Assembly (NCBI RefSeq): GCF_003865135.1
Contig: NZ_BHZC01000001.1
Span: 4,216,001 to 4,280,000, forward strand
DNA length: 64,000 nt
Direction: 5' to 3'
DNA from: Streptomyces chrestomyceticus JCM 4735
GTDB lineage: Bacteria; Actinomycetota; Actinomycetes; Streptomycetales; Streptomycetaceae
Made by a program: the position numbers and the translations under genes. Below are positions 56,754 through 64,000 of the stretch, piece after piece. The notes under the pieces were generated by a model. The model was not told the DNA's origin. It was given only the letters and a program-made list of their open reading frames with translations, and did not search any database. Numbering within the stretch: the stretch's first letter is position 1; the number at the start of each line of letters is the position of its first letter.

Positions 56754-57368
56754 TCAGCCAGCTTTCAGCCCCTGCAAGTGCCGTCGCAGCACCGCCCGCT
56801 GCGCTTCCGGGGTGACGTACTCCGGTTCCAGCATCGCGCGCAGGTTGAGGCCGTCCAGCAAGGCGGACAGGCGCAGGCACTCCAGGTCCACGTCCAGGTC
56901 GGCGGGCAGCGCGCCGGCTTCCTGCGCGCCGCGCAGCACCCGTGCCAGCAGAGCCCGCAGGCCGGTCTCCATCTCCACCGCGCACGCCCGCAGCTCCGGA
57001 CGGAGCCGGGCCGCGCCGCAGAACGCCGCCCACAGGACGGCTTCCTGCCGCCGCTCCTCGTCCAGGGCCAGGAACTCACCGATCAGCTCCTCCACCCGCG
57101 CCGGCCGTTCTCGCCGCGCGGCCGGGTCGAGCAGGCCGTCCACATGGGTCCGTACACGCCGGTCGATGCGCGCGCTCAGCTCGCGCATCGTGAAGAGCAG
57201 CACCTCGTCGTGGTCACGGAAGTAGTGCCGCACCGAGCCGACGGCCAGCCGCGCCTCGTCGGCGACGGTGCGCAGCGAGGCGCCTTCCACCCCCTCCCGT
57301 GCGATGACGCGCAGTACGGCGTCGGCGACGGCCTGGCGGCGGGCCTCAGGGTCGACGATCTTCGGCAT
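56754..57368 (-). CDS. TetR family regulator (TetR_C_6-like)
   Basis: 204 residues from ATG 57368. HTH RRQAVADAVLRVIAREGVEGASLRTVADEARLAVGSVRHYFRDHDEVLLFTM; C-terminal segment RVEELIGEFLALDEERRQEAVLWAAFCGAARLRPELRACAVEMETGLRALLARVLRGAQEAGAL..YVTPEAQRAVLRRHLQGLKAG is the BetI-like C-terminal form. Divergent from the DUF1453 gene; a strong repeat lies between them. Confidence 0.92.
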   Translation of the reverse strand: MPKIVDPEARRQAVADAVLRVIAREGVEGASLRTVADEARLAVGSVRHYFRDHDEVLLFTMRELSARIDRRVRTHVDGLLDPAARRERPARVEELIGEFLALDEERRQEAVLWAAFCGAARLRPELRACAVEMETGLRALLARVLRGAQEAGALPADLDVDLECLRLSALLDGLNLRAMLEPEYVTPEAQRAVLRRHLQGLKAG

Positions 57369-57378
57369 GTCGCCATTG

Positions 57379-57426
57379 TGGCACGCATGGGCTAAATTGT
57401 TTTTGGCACGACTGAGCTAAAACAAT
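57379..57426. promoter_or_regulatory. TetR operator candidates between TetR and DUF1453 genes
   Basis: TGGCACGNNTGRGCTAAA occurs as a direct repeat at 57379-57396 and 57404-57421 (25-bp period). In addition ATTGTTTT (57396-57403) and AAAACAAT (57419-57426) are perfect inverted arms. The block is AT-rich and covers both divergent promoters. Confidence 0.7.
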
Positions 57427-57459
57427 GGGCGCCCCGTCCGGGCGCCGTCAGGGGGAATC

Positions 57460-57966
57460 ATGAACGGCTGGCTGCTCGCGGCGATCGTCGCCACGGTCCT
57501 CGTCCTTGTCGTCGTCAAGCGCCTGAAGGGCGAACCGGTCACCGTCCGCGACCTCTTCGCGGGCCCGGCCGTCCTCACCGGCCTCGGCGTCCTGTTCATC
57601 GCCAAGGCCGACGGCGTGACCGGCACCGACATCGCCTGGCTGGTCCCCGGCGCCTTCCTCGGCCTCGGCCTCGGCGCCGCACGCGGAACCTTGGTGCACC
57701 TCTTCGAGAAGGAGGGCGTCCTGTGGCAGCGCTACACCGGCCGCACCTTCCTCGTCGTCATCGCGTCGCTGCTGGTCTCGGCCGGTTACGGCGTCTTCGC
57801 CGAGCACATGGGCATGCACCCGTACGCGCGGCCCACCCAACTCACCATCGGTGTCAGCTTCCTGGGCGAGTCCCTGCTGATCTACTACCGCGCGCGGAAG
57901 ACGGGGACGCCCTTCGCGCCGGAGCAGGAGTCCCCCCTCGCCTTCCTCGGCCGCCGCTCCCGGTGA
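57460..57966 (+). CDS. DUF1453 family membrane protein
   Basis: 168 residues from ATG 57460, GGGGGAA three bases upstream. About four to five membrane segments (MNGWLLAAIVATVLVLVVVKRLKGE, AGPAVLTGLGVLFIAKADG, TDIAWLVPGAFLGLGLGAARG, FLVVIASLLVSAGYGVFAEH, TQLTIGVSFLGESLLIYYRA) and the conserved KRLKGEPVTVRDLF loop and ARGTLVHLF segment resemble DUF1453/CcdC-like proteins. Probably repressed by the divergent TetR regulator. Function unknown. Confidence 0.85.
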   Translation: MNGWLLAAIVATVLVLVVVKRLKGEPVTVRDLFAGPAVLTGLGVLFIAKADGVTGTDIAWLVPGAFLGLGLGAARGTLVHLFEKEGVLWQRYTGRTFLVVIASLLVSAGYGVFAEHMGMHPYARPTQLTIGVSFLGESLLIYYRARKTGTPFAPEQESPLAFLGRRSR

Positions 57967-58151
57967 GTCACGCGGCCGAGAGGAGGGCGGTCGCCACCGC
58001 CTTGGCCCGGTGGGCGGGCGCCGCCGAGCGTTCCCGGAGGGCGGTGACCTGGGCTCCGTCGATCAGCAGGACTGTGCTGACGGCCGTACACCGGCCGAGG
58101 GCGGAACGGGCGCGGGCGGACCGGGGAGGGGGACGGCGGGCGCGGCCCGAA

Positions 58152-58221
58152 CGTGACGATGCGCCCGACGGTGGGCCGCCCGCCGTTGGGCAGGGCCGCC
58201 ACCGCCGGGCGCATCGTCACG
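58152..58221. terminator. 70-bp interrupted palindrome between convergent genes
   Basis: Outer arms CGTGACGATGCGCCCG (58152-58167) and its exact complement (58206-58221), one-base mismatch, then inner arms CGGTGG (58169-58174) and CCACCG (58199-58204), 24-nt loop. It is 31 bp from the stop of the coiled-coil gene (minus) and 186 bp from the DUF1453 stop. A bidirectional terminator is the simplest reading. Confidence 0.65.
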
Positions 58222-58251
58222 GAACTCCGCGGAAGCGCGCCCGTGCGCGGG

Positions 58252-59763
58252 TCAGGAAGAAACCGCGCTGCGCAGTTCCGCCAAGTCGATCTGCTCGGTC
58301 TCGTCGTGCGCGGTCAGGTCGATGACCTCACCGTTGGCGGCCTCCGCGGCCTCGTCCTCCGCTGCCTTCTCGGCCGCCTTCGCCGTCTTTTCCGTCGCCG
58401 CCGCCTTCGCCTGCTCCGGCTTTCCCGGCTCCGGCTTCTCCGCCGTCGGCTCCGAGGCCCCGTCATGGGCCCGGCCGAGCGCCGACTGTTCGGCGACCGC
58501 CTCGTCACCGACCACGTCGGCGAGGTCCTCCTCCAACTGCCGGACCGGCTTCGGCCGCCGCGTCACGGTCGACGGCGCGCCCGTGCCCGGACCGCCCTGC
58601 GGGGCTCCGTCCCGTACGGCGCCGGTGCCGGTCGCCGTACCGAAGAAGTCGAAACCGCCCTGCAGACGGGAGGCGGGCAGCCGCGCGGCCCGTACGGGCG
58701 CGACGACGGCCGCGGCGACCGGAACCGGACGCAGACCGGACGCCGAACCCGTGTCAGCGGCGACACCGGCATCCGCGGCGGCACCGGTACCGGCGTCCGG
58801 CAGCTCGGCAGAGCCCCGGCCGGCGCCCTCGGCCGTACCCGCCTGCGCGTCAGCGGCCCCGGAGGCGGCGGGCATCGACGCCCCCGGGTTGGGACCGCCC
58901 GGCTTCGGACCACCCCGCCCCGACGCCCCCGGCTTCGACGCGCCCGAGCCCGACGCACCCGTCTTCGTTCCGTCCGGATTCGCACCGTCCGAATTCGACC
59001 CGCCCGGCTTCGACCCGCTCCGATTCGCCCCGCCCGCCTTCCGGCCACCAGGCTCCGGGACGGCGGCCGTACGGACCGGGCCCTGCACGTCCGGGCGCTG
59101 TGGGGCCGGACGCTCCGTGACCGCCCCGGGCTTCCCCCGGCCGCCCGCACCGTCCCGGTCCTGCGCGTCCCCGGCCTGGCGGGCCGCGTTGCGCGGAAGC
59201 TGCCGCAGCGCTTCCGCCGCCCGGTGGTACATCCCCGCGGTGAGCACGCCCGGCACGTTCCCGTCCGGGCCGCCCGCGGCCCTGGCCGCCGGCTCGCCGG
59301 TGGGCGTGCCGGTCTCGATCGCGAGCAGCCGGCGGCCCTCCAGGGCGCTGGCCCGCTCGGTCTCGGCGGTGGCGTAGCGGCGCAGCAGCTCGGCGTGCTC
59401 ACTGCGCAGCCGGGCCAGCTCGGCCCGCTTGGCCCGCAGCTTGGTGTCCAGCTTGCCGCGTATCCCGCGGGACTCCTCCAGGTCCGTTTCGAGCTCGGCT
59501 ATGCGTTCGTCGGTCTTCCACTCGTCCCGCACCCGGGCGTTCTTCAGCTCGGCGATGCTCTTGCCTGCCGTACGGTCCCACGCGCGCAGCAGTACGGAAC
59601 CGGTGACCGCGGCGGCCGCCGCGCCCGTGGCGAGCACGCGCTGTGCCAGGTCGTCGCCGACGAACCAGACGCCCGAGGCGCAGGCTAGCGACGCACCGGC
59701 AACCGTCACGGGAGGAAGAAGCCGGTGCAGGGATGGCGAATGGCGGTGGCGTCCTCGTGGCAT
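58252..59763 (-). CDS. membrane coiled-coil protein with disordered Gly/Ala/Pro repeats
   Basis: 503 residues from ATG 59763; TAAGTT seven bases upstream suggests a leaderless mRNA. Two membrane segments near the N-terminus (HRLLPPVTVAGASLACASGVWFVG and RVLATGAAAAAVTGSVLLRAW) precede a coiled coil (about 62-135: SIAELKNARVRDEWKTDERIAELETDLEESRGIRGKLDTKLRAKRAELARLRSEHAELLRRYATAE). Residues 200-330 are low-complexity with five-residue repeats (e.g. GASKPGASGRGGPKPGGPNPGA), and the C-terminus is Ala/Glu/Lys-rich, ending in VIDLTAHDETEQIDLAELRSAVSS. Possible scaffold for the septum or cell pole; function unknown. Confidence 0.75.
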   Translation of the reverse strand: MPRGRHRHSPSLHRLLPPVTVAGASLACASGVWFVGDDLAQRVLATGAAAAAVTGSVLLRAWDRTAGKSIAELKNARVRDEWKTDERIAELETDLEESRGIRGKLDTKLRAKRAELARLRSEHAELLRRYATAETERASALEGRRLLAIETGTPTGEPAARAAGGPDGNVPGVLTAGMYHRAAEALRQLPRNAARQAGDAQDRDGAGGRGKPGAVTERPAPQRPDVQGPVRTAAVPEPGGRKAGGANRSGSKPGGSNSDGANPDGTKTGASGSGASKPGASGRGGPKPGGPNPGASMPAASGAADAQAGTAEGAGRGSAELPDAGTGAAADAGVAADTGSASGLRPVPVAAAVVAPVRAARLPASRLQGGFDFFGTATGTGAVRDGAPQGGPGTGAPSTVTRRPKPVRQLEEDLADVVGDEAVAEQSALGRAHDGASEPTAEKPEPGKPEQAKAAATEKTAKAAEKAAEDEAAEAANGEVIDLTAHDETEQIDLAELRSAVSS

Positions 59764-59827
59764 GGCCTGAAACTTACCGTGCGTGCGGGACCTATGGGGC
59801 CCCGCCCGCCGGTTCGTTTCCCGGTGG

Positions 59828-60841
59828 TTACTTCTTCGCCAGTCCCTTCGACTCCAGATATGCGCGCGCGACATCCTCGGGCTTCTGCCGTTCCGCGTCG
59901 ACCTTGTGGTTCAGCTCGATCAGATCGGCGGTCGTCAGCTTGTCCGTGAGCTTGCCCAGAGCCGCCTCGATCTCCTTGTCGCCGGCGCTCTTCGCATTCA
60001 CCACGGGCAGCACATTGTCGGCATTCTGCAGCTTCTTGTCGTCCTTCAGCAGCACCAGGCCGAAGGTGTCGAGCGTGGCGTCCGTGGTCGTGGTCAGCAC
60101 CAGTTGGTCCGTGCCGTCCTTGACGGCCTGCTTGGCCTGCGGGGTGCCGACACCCTTCGGATCGATGCCCGTCACGGCTATGCCGTAGACCTTCTCCAGG
60201 CCCGGCTTGCAATACGGCCGTGTCTCGCACTCCTCGCCCGCCGCCAGTTTGATCTTCTCCTTGGACCGGCCGAGGTCCGAGAGCGTCTTGAGGTGGTGGC
60301 GGGCGGCGTATTCCTTGGTCACCGCGAACGCGTTCTGGTCCGTCGCCTCCCCGGCCGGCAGCACCTTCAGCCCGCGGGGTTCCGCGAGGGTCTTCAGCGC
60401 CGCGACCGTCTTGCCGATGTCGCTGGAGGCGACGGGCTTCGGGTTCGGCCCGTTCTTCTTGGCGTTGAGGAATTCGGCGAGGGTCGAGGCGTATTCCGGT
60501 ACGACGTCGATCTGGCCCTTCTCCAGCGCCGGTTCGTACAGCTCGCGATTGGCGAGCGTCTTGACGGTGGTGCGGTATCCCGCATCGCTAATGATCTTGG
60601 AATAGATCTCCGCGAGCACCTTCGACTCGGTGAATCCCGCCGAGCCGATGACGATGTCCCCCTTCCCGCCACCGCTCGACGCGCCGCCCTTCTCCTCCAG
60701 GCTCTTTCCGCCGCAGGCGGCCAGCCCGCCCGCCAGCGCGAGCGCGGCCCCCGCGGCGAGCGCGGCTCGCGCCGTACGGGACGGTCTACGGCCGGAGCGG
60801 GGGTGATGGCCGGGGCGCTGACTGTTCGGGTCCTGGTTCAT
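59828..60841 (-). CDS. osmoprotectant (glycine betaine/choline-type) ABC transporter substrate-binding lipoprotein
   Basis: 337 residues from ATG 60841. Signal peptide with lipobox LAACG, then GDIVIGSAGFTESKVLAEIYSKIISDAGYRTTVKTLANRELYEPALEKGQIDVVPEYASTLAEFLN, the standard OpuC/OsmF-type domain 1, and TTTDATLDTFGLVLLKDDKKLQNADNVLPVVNAK..LTTADLIELNHKVDAERQKPEDVARAYLESKGL. It binds quaternary amines outside the membrane and delivers them to the two permeases encoded just upstream on the same strand. Confidence 0.94.
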   Translation of the reverse strand: MNQDPNSQRPGHHPRSGRRPSRTARAALAAGAALALAGGLAACGGKSLEEKGGASSGGGKGDIVIGSAGFTESKVLAEIYSKIISDAGYRTTVKTLANRELYEPALEKGQIDVVPEYASTLAEFLNAKKNGPNPKPVASSDIGKTVAALKTLAEPRGLKVLPAGEATDQNAFAVTKEYAARHHLKTLSDLGRSKEKIKLAAGEECETRPYCKPGLEKVYGIAVTGIDPKGVGTPQAKQAVKDGTDQLVLTTTTDATLDTFGLVLLKDDKKLQNADNVLPVVNAKSAGDKEIEAALGKLTDKLTTADLIELNHKVDAERQKPEDVARAYLESKGLAKK

Positions 60842-60880
60842 ACCGATTCACCGTCCAAGGAGAAGAGAGAAAAAGTCCAT

Positions 60881-60915
60881 GTGCGGGCCCTGAAGGGTCG
60901 TGTGCGGGCCCTGAA
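60881..60915. repeat. direct repeat GTGCGGGCCCTGAA
   Basis: Perfect copies at 60881-60894 and 60902-60915 (21-bp period), flanked by GTCCATG on both sides, in the 83-bp gap between a permease stop and the substrate-binding gene. Could be a regulator site or an mRNA element setting relative expression. Confidence 0.5.
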
Positions 60916-60924
60916 CGTCCATGC

Positions 60925-61653
60925 CTACGCGGGGCTCCCGGCCGGCGCCGCGTCGTCGGCCGCCGTACGGGACTTCCGCACCCGGCCCCGGCCCCGCCGC
61001 ATCGGGTCGAAGGCCCGGTCCGTCAGCACCAGCAGCCCTTCGACCAGCAGTGCCAGTACGGCGACCAGCACCGCGCCCGCGACGACCTGCGGCGTGTTGT
61101 AGTTGCCGAAGCCGGCGGTGATGATGCGGCCGAGGCCACCGCCGCCCGCGAGCGCGGCCAGCGTCGCCGTGGCCACGACCTGGACACCGGCCGACCGCAG
61201 ACCCGTCATGATCAACGGGTAGGCGAGCGGTAGCTCGACCCGCAGCAGCAGTTGCGGCCCGGACATGCCCATCCCCCGCGCCGCCTCGACCACGTCCCGG
61301 TCGGCCTCCCGCATGCCCACGTACGCGTTGGTGAGCAGCGGCGGCACCGCGAACAGCACCAGCGCGGTGATCGTCGGCCAGTCCCCCGCCGTGCCCAGCG
61401 GACTGAGCGTCAGCAGGACCAGGACCGCGAACGTCGGCACCGCGCGCCCCACGTTGGAGATGTTGACCGCCAGCGCCCCGCCCTTGCCGATGTGGCCCAG
61501 GTACAGGGCGACCGGCAGGGCGATCAGACAGGAGATCGCCAGGCACATCGCGCTGAGGTAGACATGCTCGCCGAGCCGGTGCCACACCCCTTTCTCCCCG
61601 GCCCAGTTGGCCGAGGCCGCCAGCCAGTCCCAAGCGCCCGTTATCGCGTCCAT
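60925..61653 (-). CDS. osmoprotectant ABC transporter permease (first of two)
   Basis: 242 residues from ATG 61653, 4 bp after the stop of the other permease. BPD_transp_1 domain: HVYLSAMCLAISCLIALPVALYLGHIGKGGALAVNISNVGRAVPTFAVLVLLTLSPLG, EAA-loop region VEAARGMGMSGPQLLLRVELPLAYPLIMTGLRSAGVQVVATATLAALAGGGGLGRIITAGFG. Six membrane segments. Forms the channel with the partner encoded at 61658-62395. Confidence 0.93.
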   Translation of the reverse strand: MDAITGAWDWLAASANWAGEKGVWHRLGEHVYLSAMCLAISCLIALPVALYLGHIGKGGALAVNISNVGRAVPTFAVLVLLTLSPLGTAGDWPTITALVLFAVPPLLTNAYVGMREADRDVVEAARGMGMSGPQLLLRVELPLAYPLIMTGLRSAGVQVVATATLAALAGGGGLGRIITAGFGNYNTPQVVAGAVLVAVLALLVEGLLVLTDRAFDPMRRGRGRVRKSRTAADDAAPAGSPA

Positions 61654-61657
61654 CGCC

Positions 61658-62395
61658 TCAGGCCACCGCCTTCTTCGCCGTCCGGCCGGCCGCCCGCCGC
61701 TCGCGCCGAGCGCGGGACCGCGCCCGCGCCTGCGCCCGGGTCCACGGCGTCAGCAGCCGCTGAAGGCCGATCAGCAGGACGTCGGCGACCACCGCCAGCA
61801 GCACGCACAGCACCGAGGCGGTCAGCACCTCCGCCTTGAAGAAGCCCTCCATGCCGCTGGATATGAGATTGCCGAGGCCGCCGTAGCCGACCACGGCGCC
61901 GATCGTCGTCATCGCCACCGTCGAGACCGTCGCGATCCGCAGCCCGGCCGTCAACGCGGGCAGCGCCAGCGGGAGTTCGACACCGAACAGCAGCCTCACG
62001 GGGCCGTAGCCCATCCCGCGCGCCGCCTCGCGGACCTCCCGCGGCACCGACTCCAGCCCGGCGAGGATGTTCCGGACCAGGATCGTCAGCGAATACAGCA
62101 CCAGGCCCGTGACGACCACGGCGGCCGAGACGCCGAAGACCGGTGTCAGCAGCGCGAACATCGCCAGTGAGGGGACCGTGTACAGAATCGTCGTCAGCCC
62201 GAGCACCGGGCCCGCCGCGGCACGCCAGCGGCGGGCTGTCAGCGCCAGCGGAAAGGCGATCAGCAGGCCGATGACGACGGACACCAGCGTGATGCCCACG
62301 TGCTGGACGGTGGCGTCCAGCAACTCCTGACCGCGCGTCCGGACATACTCACCGCAGATCCAGTCGTTCGCCTCCAGGCAGCTCTGCGCACTCAC
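61658..62395 (-). CDS. osmoprotectant ABC transporter permease (second of two)
   Basis: 245 residues from GTG 62395, GGAGGTGACC upstream. A short N-terminal segment SCLEANDWICGEYVRTRGQELLDATVQH precedes BPD_transp_1: VGITLVSVVIGLLIAFPLALTARRWRAAAGPVLGLTTILYTVPSLAMFALLTPVFG..REAARGMGYGPVRLLFGVELPLALPALTAGLRIATVSTVAMTTIGAVVGYGGLGNLISSG. The Lys/Arg/Ala-rich C-terminus is cytoplasmic. First gene of a three-gene unit with the other permease and the binding protein. Confidence 0.93.
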   Translation of the reverse strand: MSAQSCLEANDWICGEYVRTRGQELLDATVQHVGITLVSVVIGLLIAFPLALTARRWRAAAGPVLGLTTILYTVPSLAMFALLTPVFGVSAAVVVTGLVLYSLTILVRNILAGLESVPREVREAARGMGYGPVRLLFGVELPLALPALTAGLRIATVSTVAMTTIGAVVGYGGLGNLISSGMEGFFKAEVLTASVLCVLLAVVADVLLIGLQRLLTPWTRAQARARSRARRERRAAGRTAKKAVA

Positions 62396-62591
62396 CCGCG
62401 GTCACCTCCCCCGCCCTGTCGCTCACATTTCCGGTGACTGTCTGCGACCCTATCCCCCACCACTGACAATCCGACCGGCCCGCCATCCAGTCGTAACAAG
62501 ACACACGTGACGGGGCGGATTCCGCGGGCAGGAGCCGGAGAAGCACAGCGCGCCTACCCGGCCGGCGGCCGTCCACACTGGGGAAACCACC

Positions 62592-63794
62592 ATGATCCGT
62601 TTCGAGCACGTCACCAAGGGCTACGCCGACGGCACCACCGCCGTCGACGACCTCTCGTTCGAGGTCGCGGAGGGCGAGCTGGTCACCCTCGTCGGGCCGT
62701 CGGGCTGCGGCAAGACCACGACGATGAAGATGGTCAACCGGCTCATCGAGCCGACCGCCGGCCACATCTACCTGGACGGCGTGGACATATCGACCATCGA
62801 CCCCGTCGAACTGCGCCGCCGTATCGGCTACGTCATCCAGCAGGTCGGCCTCTTCCCGCACAAGACCGTGCTGGACAACACCGCGACCGTCCCGCACCTG
62901 CTCGGCTGGCCGCGCAAGAAGGCCAGGGACCGGGCCGCCGAACTCCTCGACCTGGTCGGCCTGGATCCCGCGCAGTACGGGGACCGCTACCCGGACCAGC
63001 TCTCCGGCGGGCAGCGCCAGCGCGTCGGCGTCGCCCGCGCGCTCGCCGCCGACCCGCCCGTCCTGCTGATGGACGAGCCGTTCGGCGCGGTCGACCCGGT
63101 CGTGCGCGAGCACCTCCAGACGGAGTTCCTGCGGCTGCAGTCCACGCTTCACAAGACGGTGCTCTTCGTCACCCACGACATCGAGGAAGCGGTACGGCTC
63201 GGCGACCGCATCGCCGTCTACGGGACGGGCCGCGTCGAGCAGTTCGACACCCCGGCCACGGTGCTGGGGGCGCCGGCCACCCCGTACGTCGCGGAGTTCG
63301 TCGGCGCCGACCGCGGGCTCAAGCGGCTCTCCGTGACGCCGATCGAGACCGGCGACCTGGAGCAGCCGCCGGTGGTCCGGCTCGACGACGACGCGGCGCG
63401 CGCGGCCGCCCGGCTCAACGAGGAGGGCGCGGCGTGGGCCGTGGTCCTGGACGCCGACGGCGGCCTCCACGGGTGGGTCTCGGCGGCGGGCCTGAAGGCG
63501 GCGGGCGGCGGAACGGCGACGGGCGCCGGAGCGGCGACGGCGGCTACCGGACGCGAGGTGCGCGACCACGCGCGCCGCATGGACGCGTGGCTGCCGCTCG
63601 GGGCGCCGCTGAAGCAGGCGTTCAGCACGATGCTCCAGCACGACGCCGGATGGATCGCGGTCCTGGAGGAGGAACGATTCCTCGGCGTGCTGACGCCCGC
63701 GGCGCTGCACGCGGCGCTGCGGCGGTCCACGGCGGCCGACGCGGGCCGCCTGACGCGCGACGAGGTCGTGGTGGAGAGCGTTCCCGGCGCGTAG
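62592..63794 (+). CDS. osmoprotectant ABC transporter ATP-binding protein with CBS region
   Basis: 400 residues from ATG 62592, GGGGAAA upstream. Walker A GPSGCGKTTTMK (about 36-47), Q-loop QQVGLFPHKTVLDN, signature LSGGQRQR, Walker B LLMDEPFGAVDP, H-loop THD. The C-terminal 270-400 has two CBS-like segments (AARLNEEGAAWAVVLDADGGLHGWVSAAGL and FSTMLQHDAGWIAVLEEERFLGVLTPAAL), which in OpuA/OpuC sense ionic strength or c-di-AMP. The gene is divergent from the permeases by a 196-bp shared promoter region. OpuCA/ProV type. Confidence 0.94.
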   Translation: MIRFEHVTKGYADGTTAVDDLSFEVAEGELVTLVGPSGCGKTTTMKMVNRLIEPTAGHIYLDGVDISTIDPVELRRRIGYVIQQVGLFPHKTVLDNTATVPHLLGWPRKKARDRAAELLDLVGLDPAQYGDRYPDQLSGGQRQRVGVARALAADPPVLLMDEPFGAVDPVVREHLQTEFLRLQSTLHKTVLFVTHDIEEAVRLGDRIAVYGTGRVEQFDTPATVLGAPATPYVAEFVGADRGLKRLSVTPIETGDLEQPPVVRLDDDAARAAARLNEEGAAWAVVLDADGGLHGWVSAAGLKAAGGGTATGAGAATAATGREVRDHARRMDAWLPLGAPLKQAFSTMLQHDAGWIAVLEEERFLGVLTPAALHAALRRSTAADAGRLTRDEVVVESVPGA

Positions 63795-63809
63795 CGGCGC
63801 GGCGCGCCC

Positions 63810-63827
63810 GGGGGCCTCAGCGCCCCC
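63810..63827. terminator. short hairpin between convergent genes
   Basis: GGGGGC (63810-63815) and GCCCCC (63822-63827) with a 6-nt loop, 16 nt after the ATPase stop codon and touching the stop of the minus-strand gene. Confidence 0.35.
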
Positions 63828-64000
63828 TACGCCGCGCTCGCCCCCGCCTCGTCATCGTCCTCCGGAAGCTTGCACACGCGCTCCAGGAAGAGCGCGGCGC
63901 AGACCACCGCCGCACCGGCCAGGACCGAGAAGCCCGCGTGGATGGCCTGGTCACGGCGGGGCTCGACCTCAAGTCCGGTGGTGAGCAGGAAGACGCCGAC
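63827..64000 (-). CDS. membrane protein C-terminus (partial)
   Basis: 57 codons ending at TAG 63827-63829: ..FLLTTGLEVEPRRDQAIHAGFSVLAGAAVVCAALFLERVCKLPEDDDEAGASAA. One complete membrane helix (HAGFSVLAGAAVVCAALFL) and an acidic tail; the rest lies outside the window. It would fit the last helix of an MFS or similar transporter, but too little is visible to assign. Confidence 0.55.
   Translation of the reverse strand, partial: VGVFLLTTGLEVEPRRDQAIHAGFSVLAGAAVVCAALFLERVCKLPEDDDEAGASAA

Overview
The window is high-GC chromosomal DNA from an actinomycete, almost certainly a Streptomyces. GTG starts and 4-bp ATGA/GTGA gene overlaps are frequent, many genes appear leaderless (a TANNNT-like hexamer about 6 nt before the start codon), and the gene set matches a conserved core block known from S. 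coelicolor: ilvD, radA, disA, mutY, sigE-cseA-cseB-cseC, clpC, lsr2, panC-nadB-nadC-coaX and a solitary nuoD. Family assignments rest on reading motifs and on memory of the families; no database search was run.

Layout. 1-9.5 kb: 5' part of an ABC ATPase gene (cut by the window edge), a small secreted protein, a SulP anion transporter, an M1-type metallopeptidase lipoprotein, a SnoaL-like protein, a membrane protein, a lipoprotein, an SH3b protein and a membrane Ser/Thr kinase with a beta-propeller ectodomain. 9.5-14 kb: ilvD, then ppx, a TIM-barrel isomerase and a TetR gene on the minus strand. 14-24.4 kb: a Cys-rich conserved protein, a mosaic sigma-like/zinc-finger/BACON membrane protein, radA, disA, an epimerase, a membrane-anchored ectodomain protein, a PAP2 phosphatase, a flavin-reductase-like protein and mutY. 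24.7-28 kb: the cell-envelope stress operon sigE-cseABC, in which cseA and cseC each carry an apparent one-base deletion. 28-32.3 kb: AraC/VOC pair, a divergent MFS pump/TetR pair sharing a long inverted-repeat operator, and an M23 peptidase. 32.9-35.5 kb: a NACHT STAND ATPase, the best candidate for a defence gene. 36-42 kb: clpC, an SCO3374-family gene overlapping lsr2, an N-acetylglutamate synthase-type GNAT, a BlaI-type regulator and a fused pair of small genes. 42.4-48.6 kb: a tightly packed operon for CoA and NAD synthesis. 48.7-53 kb: an ArsR-like regulator, a GH75 chitosanase with a CsnR-type operator, and a NarL-type two-component pair. 53-55.3 kb: a MidA/NDUFAF7-like methyltransferase next to nuoD. 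55.3-64 kb: lipoprotein, GNAT, a TetR/DUF1453 divergent pair, a coiled-coil membrane protein, an osmoprotectant ABC transporter with the ATPase gene divergent from the binding protein and two permeases, and the 3' end of a membrane protein gene.

Themes. Cell-envelope homeostasis (SigE-Cse, M23, kinase, BACON protein), genome maintenance (RadA, DisA, MutY), proteostasis and xenogeneic silencing (ClpC, Lsr2) and cofactor supply (PanC-NadBC-CoaX) dominate. Most regulator genes lie beside a probable target and share an intergenic repeat with it. Four separate loci between 25.4 and 41.6 kb (cseA, cseC, the VOC gene, and the gene at 41.5 kb) look as if each lacks exactly one base; three of these sites lie in G/C runs. 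This points either to assembly indels or to real decay and must be settled before the biology of the Cse system in this strain is interpreted. No rRNA, tRNA, CRISPR array, insertion sequence or prophage was seen.
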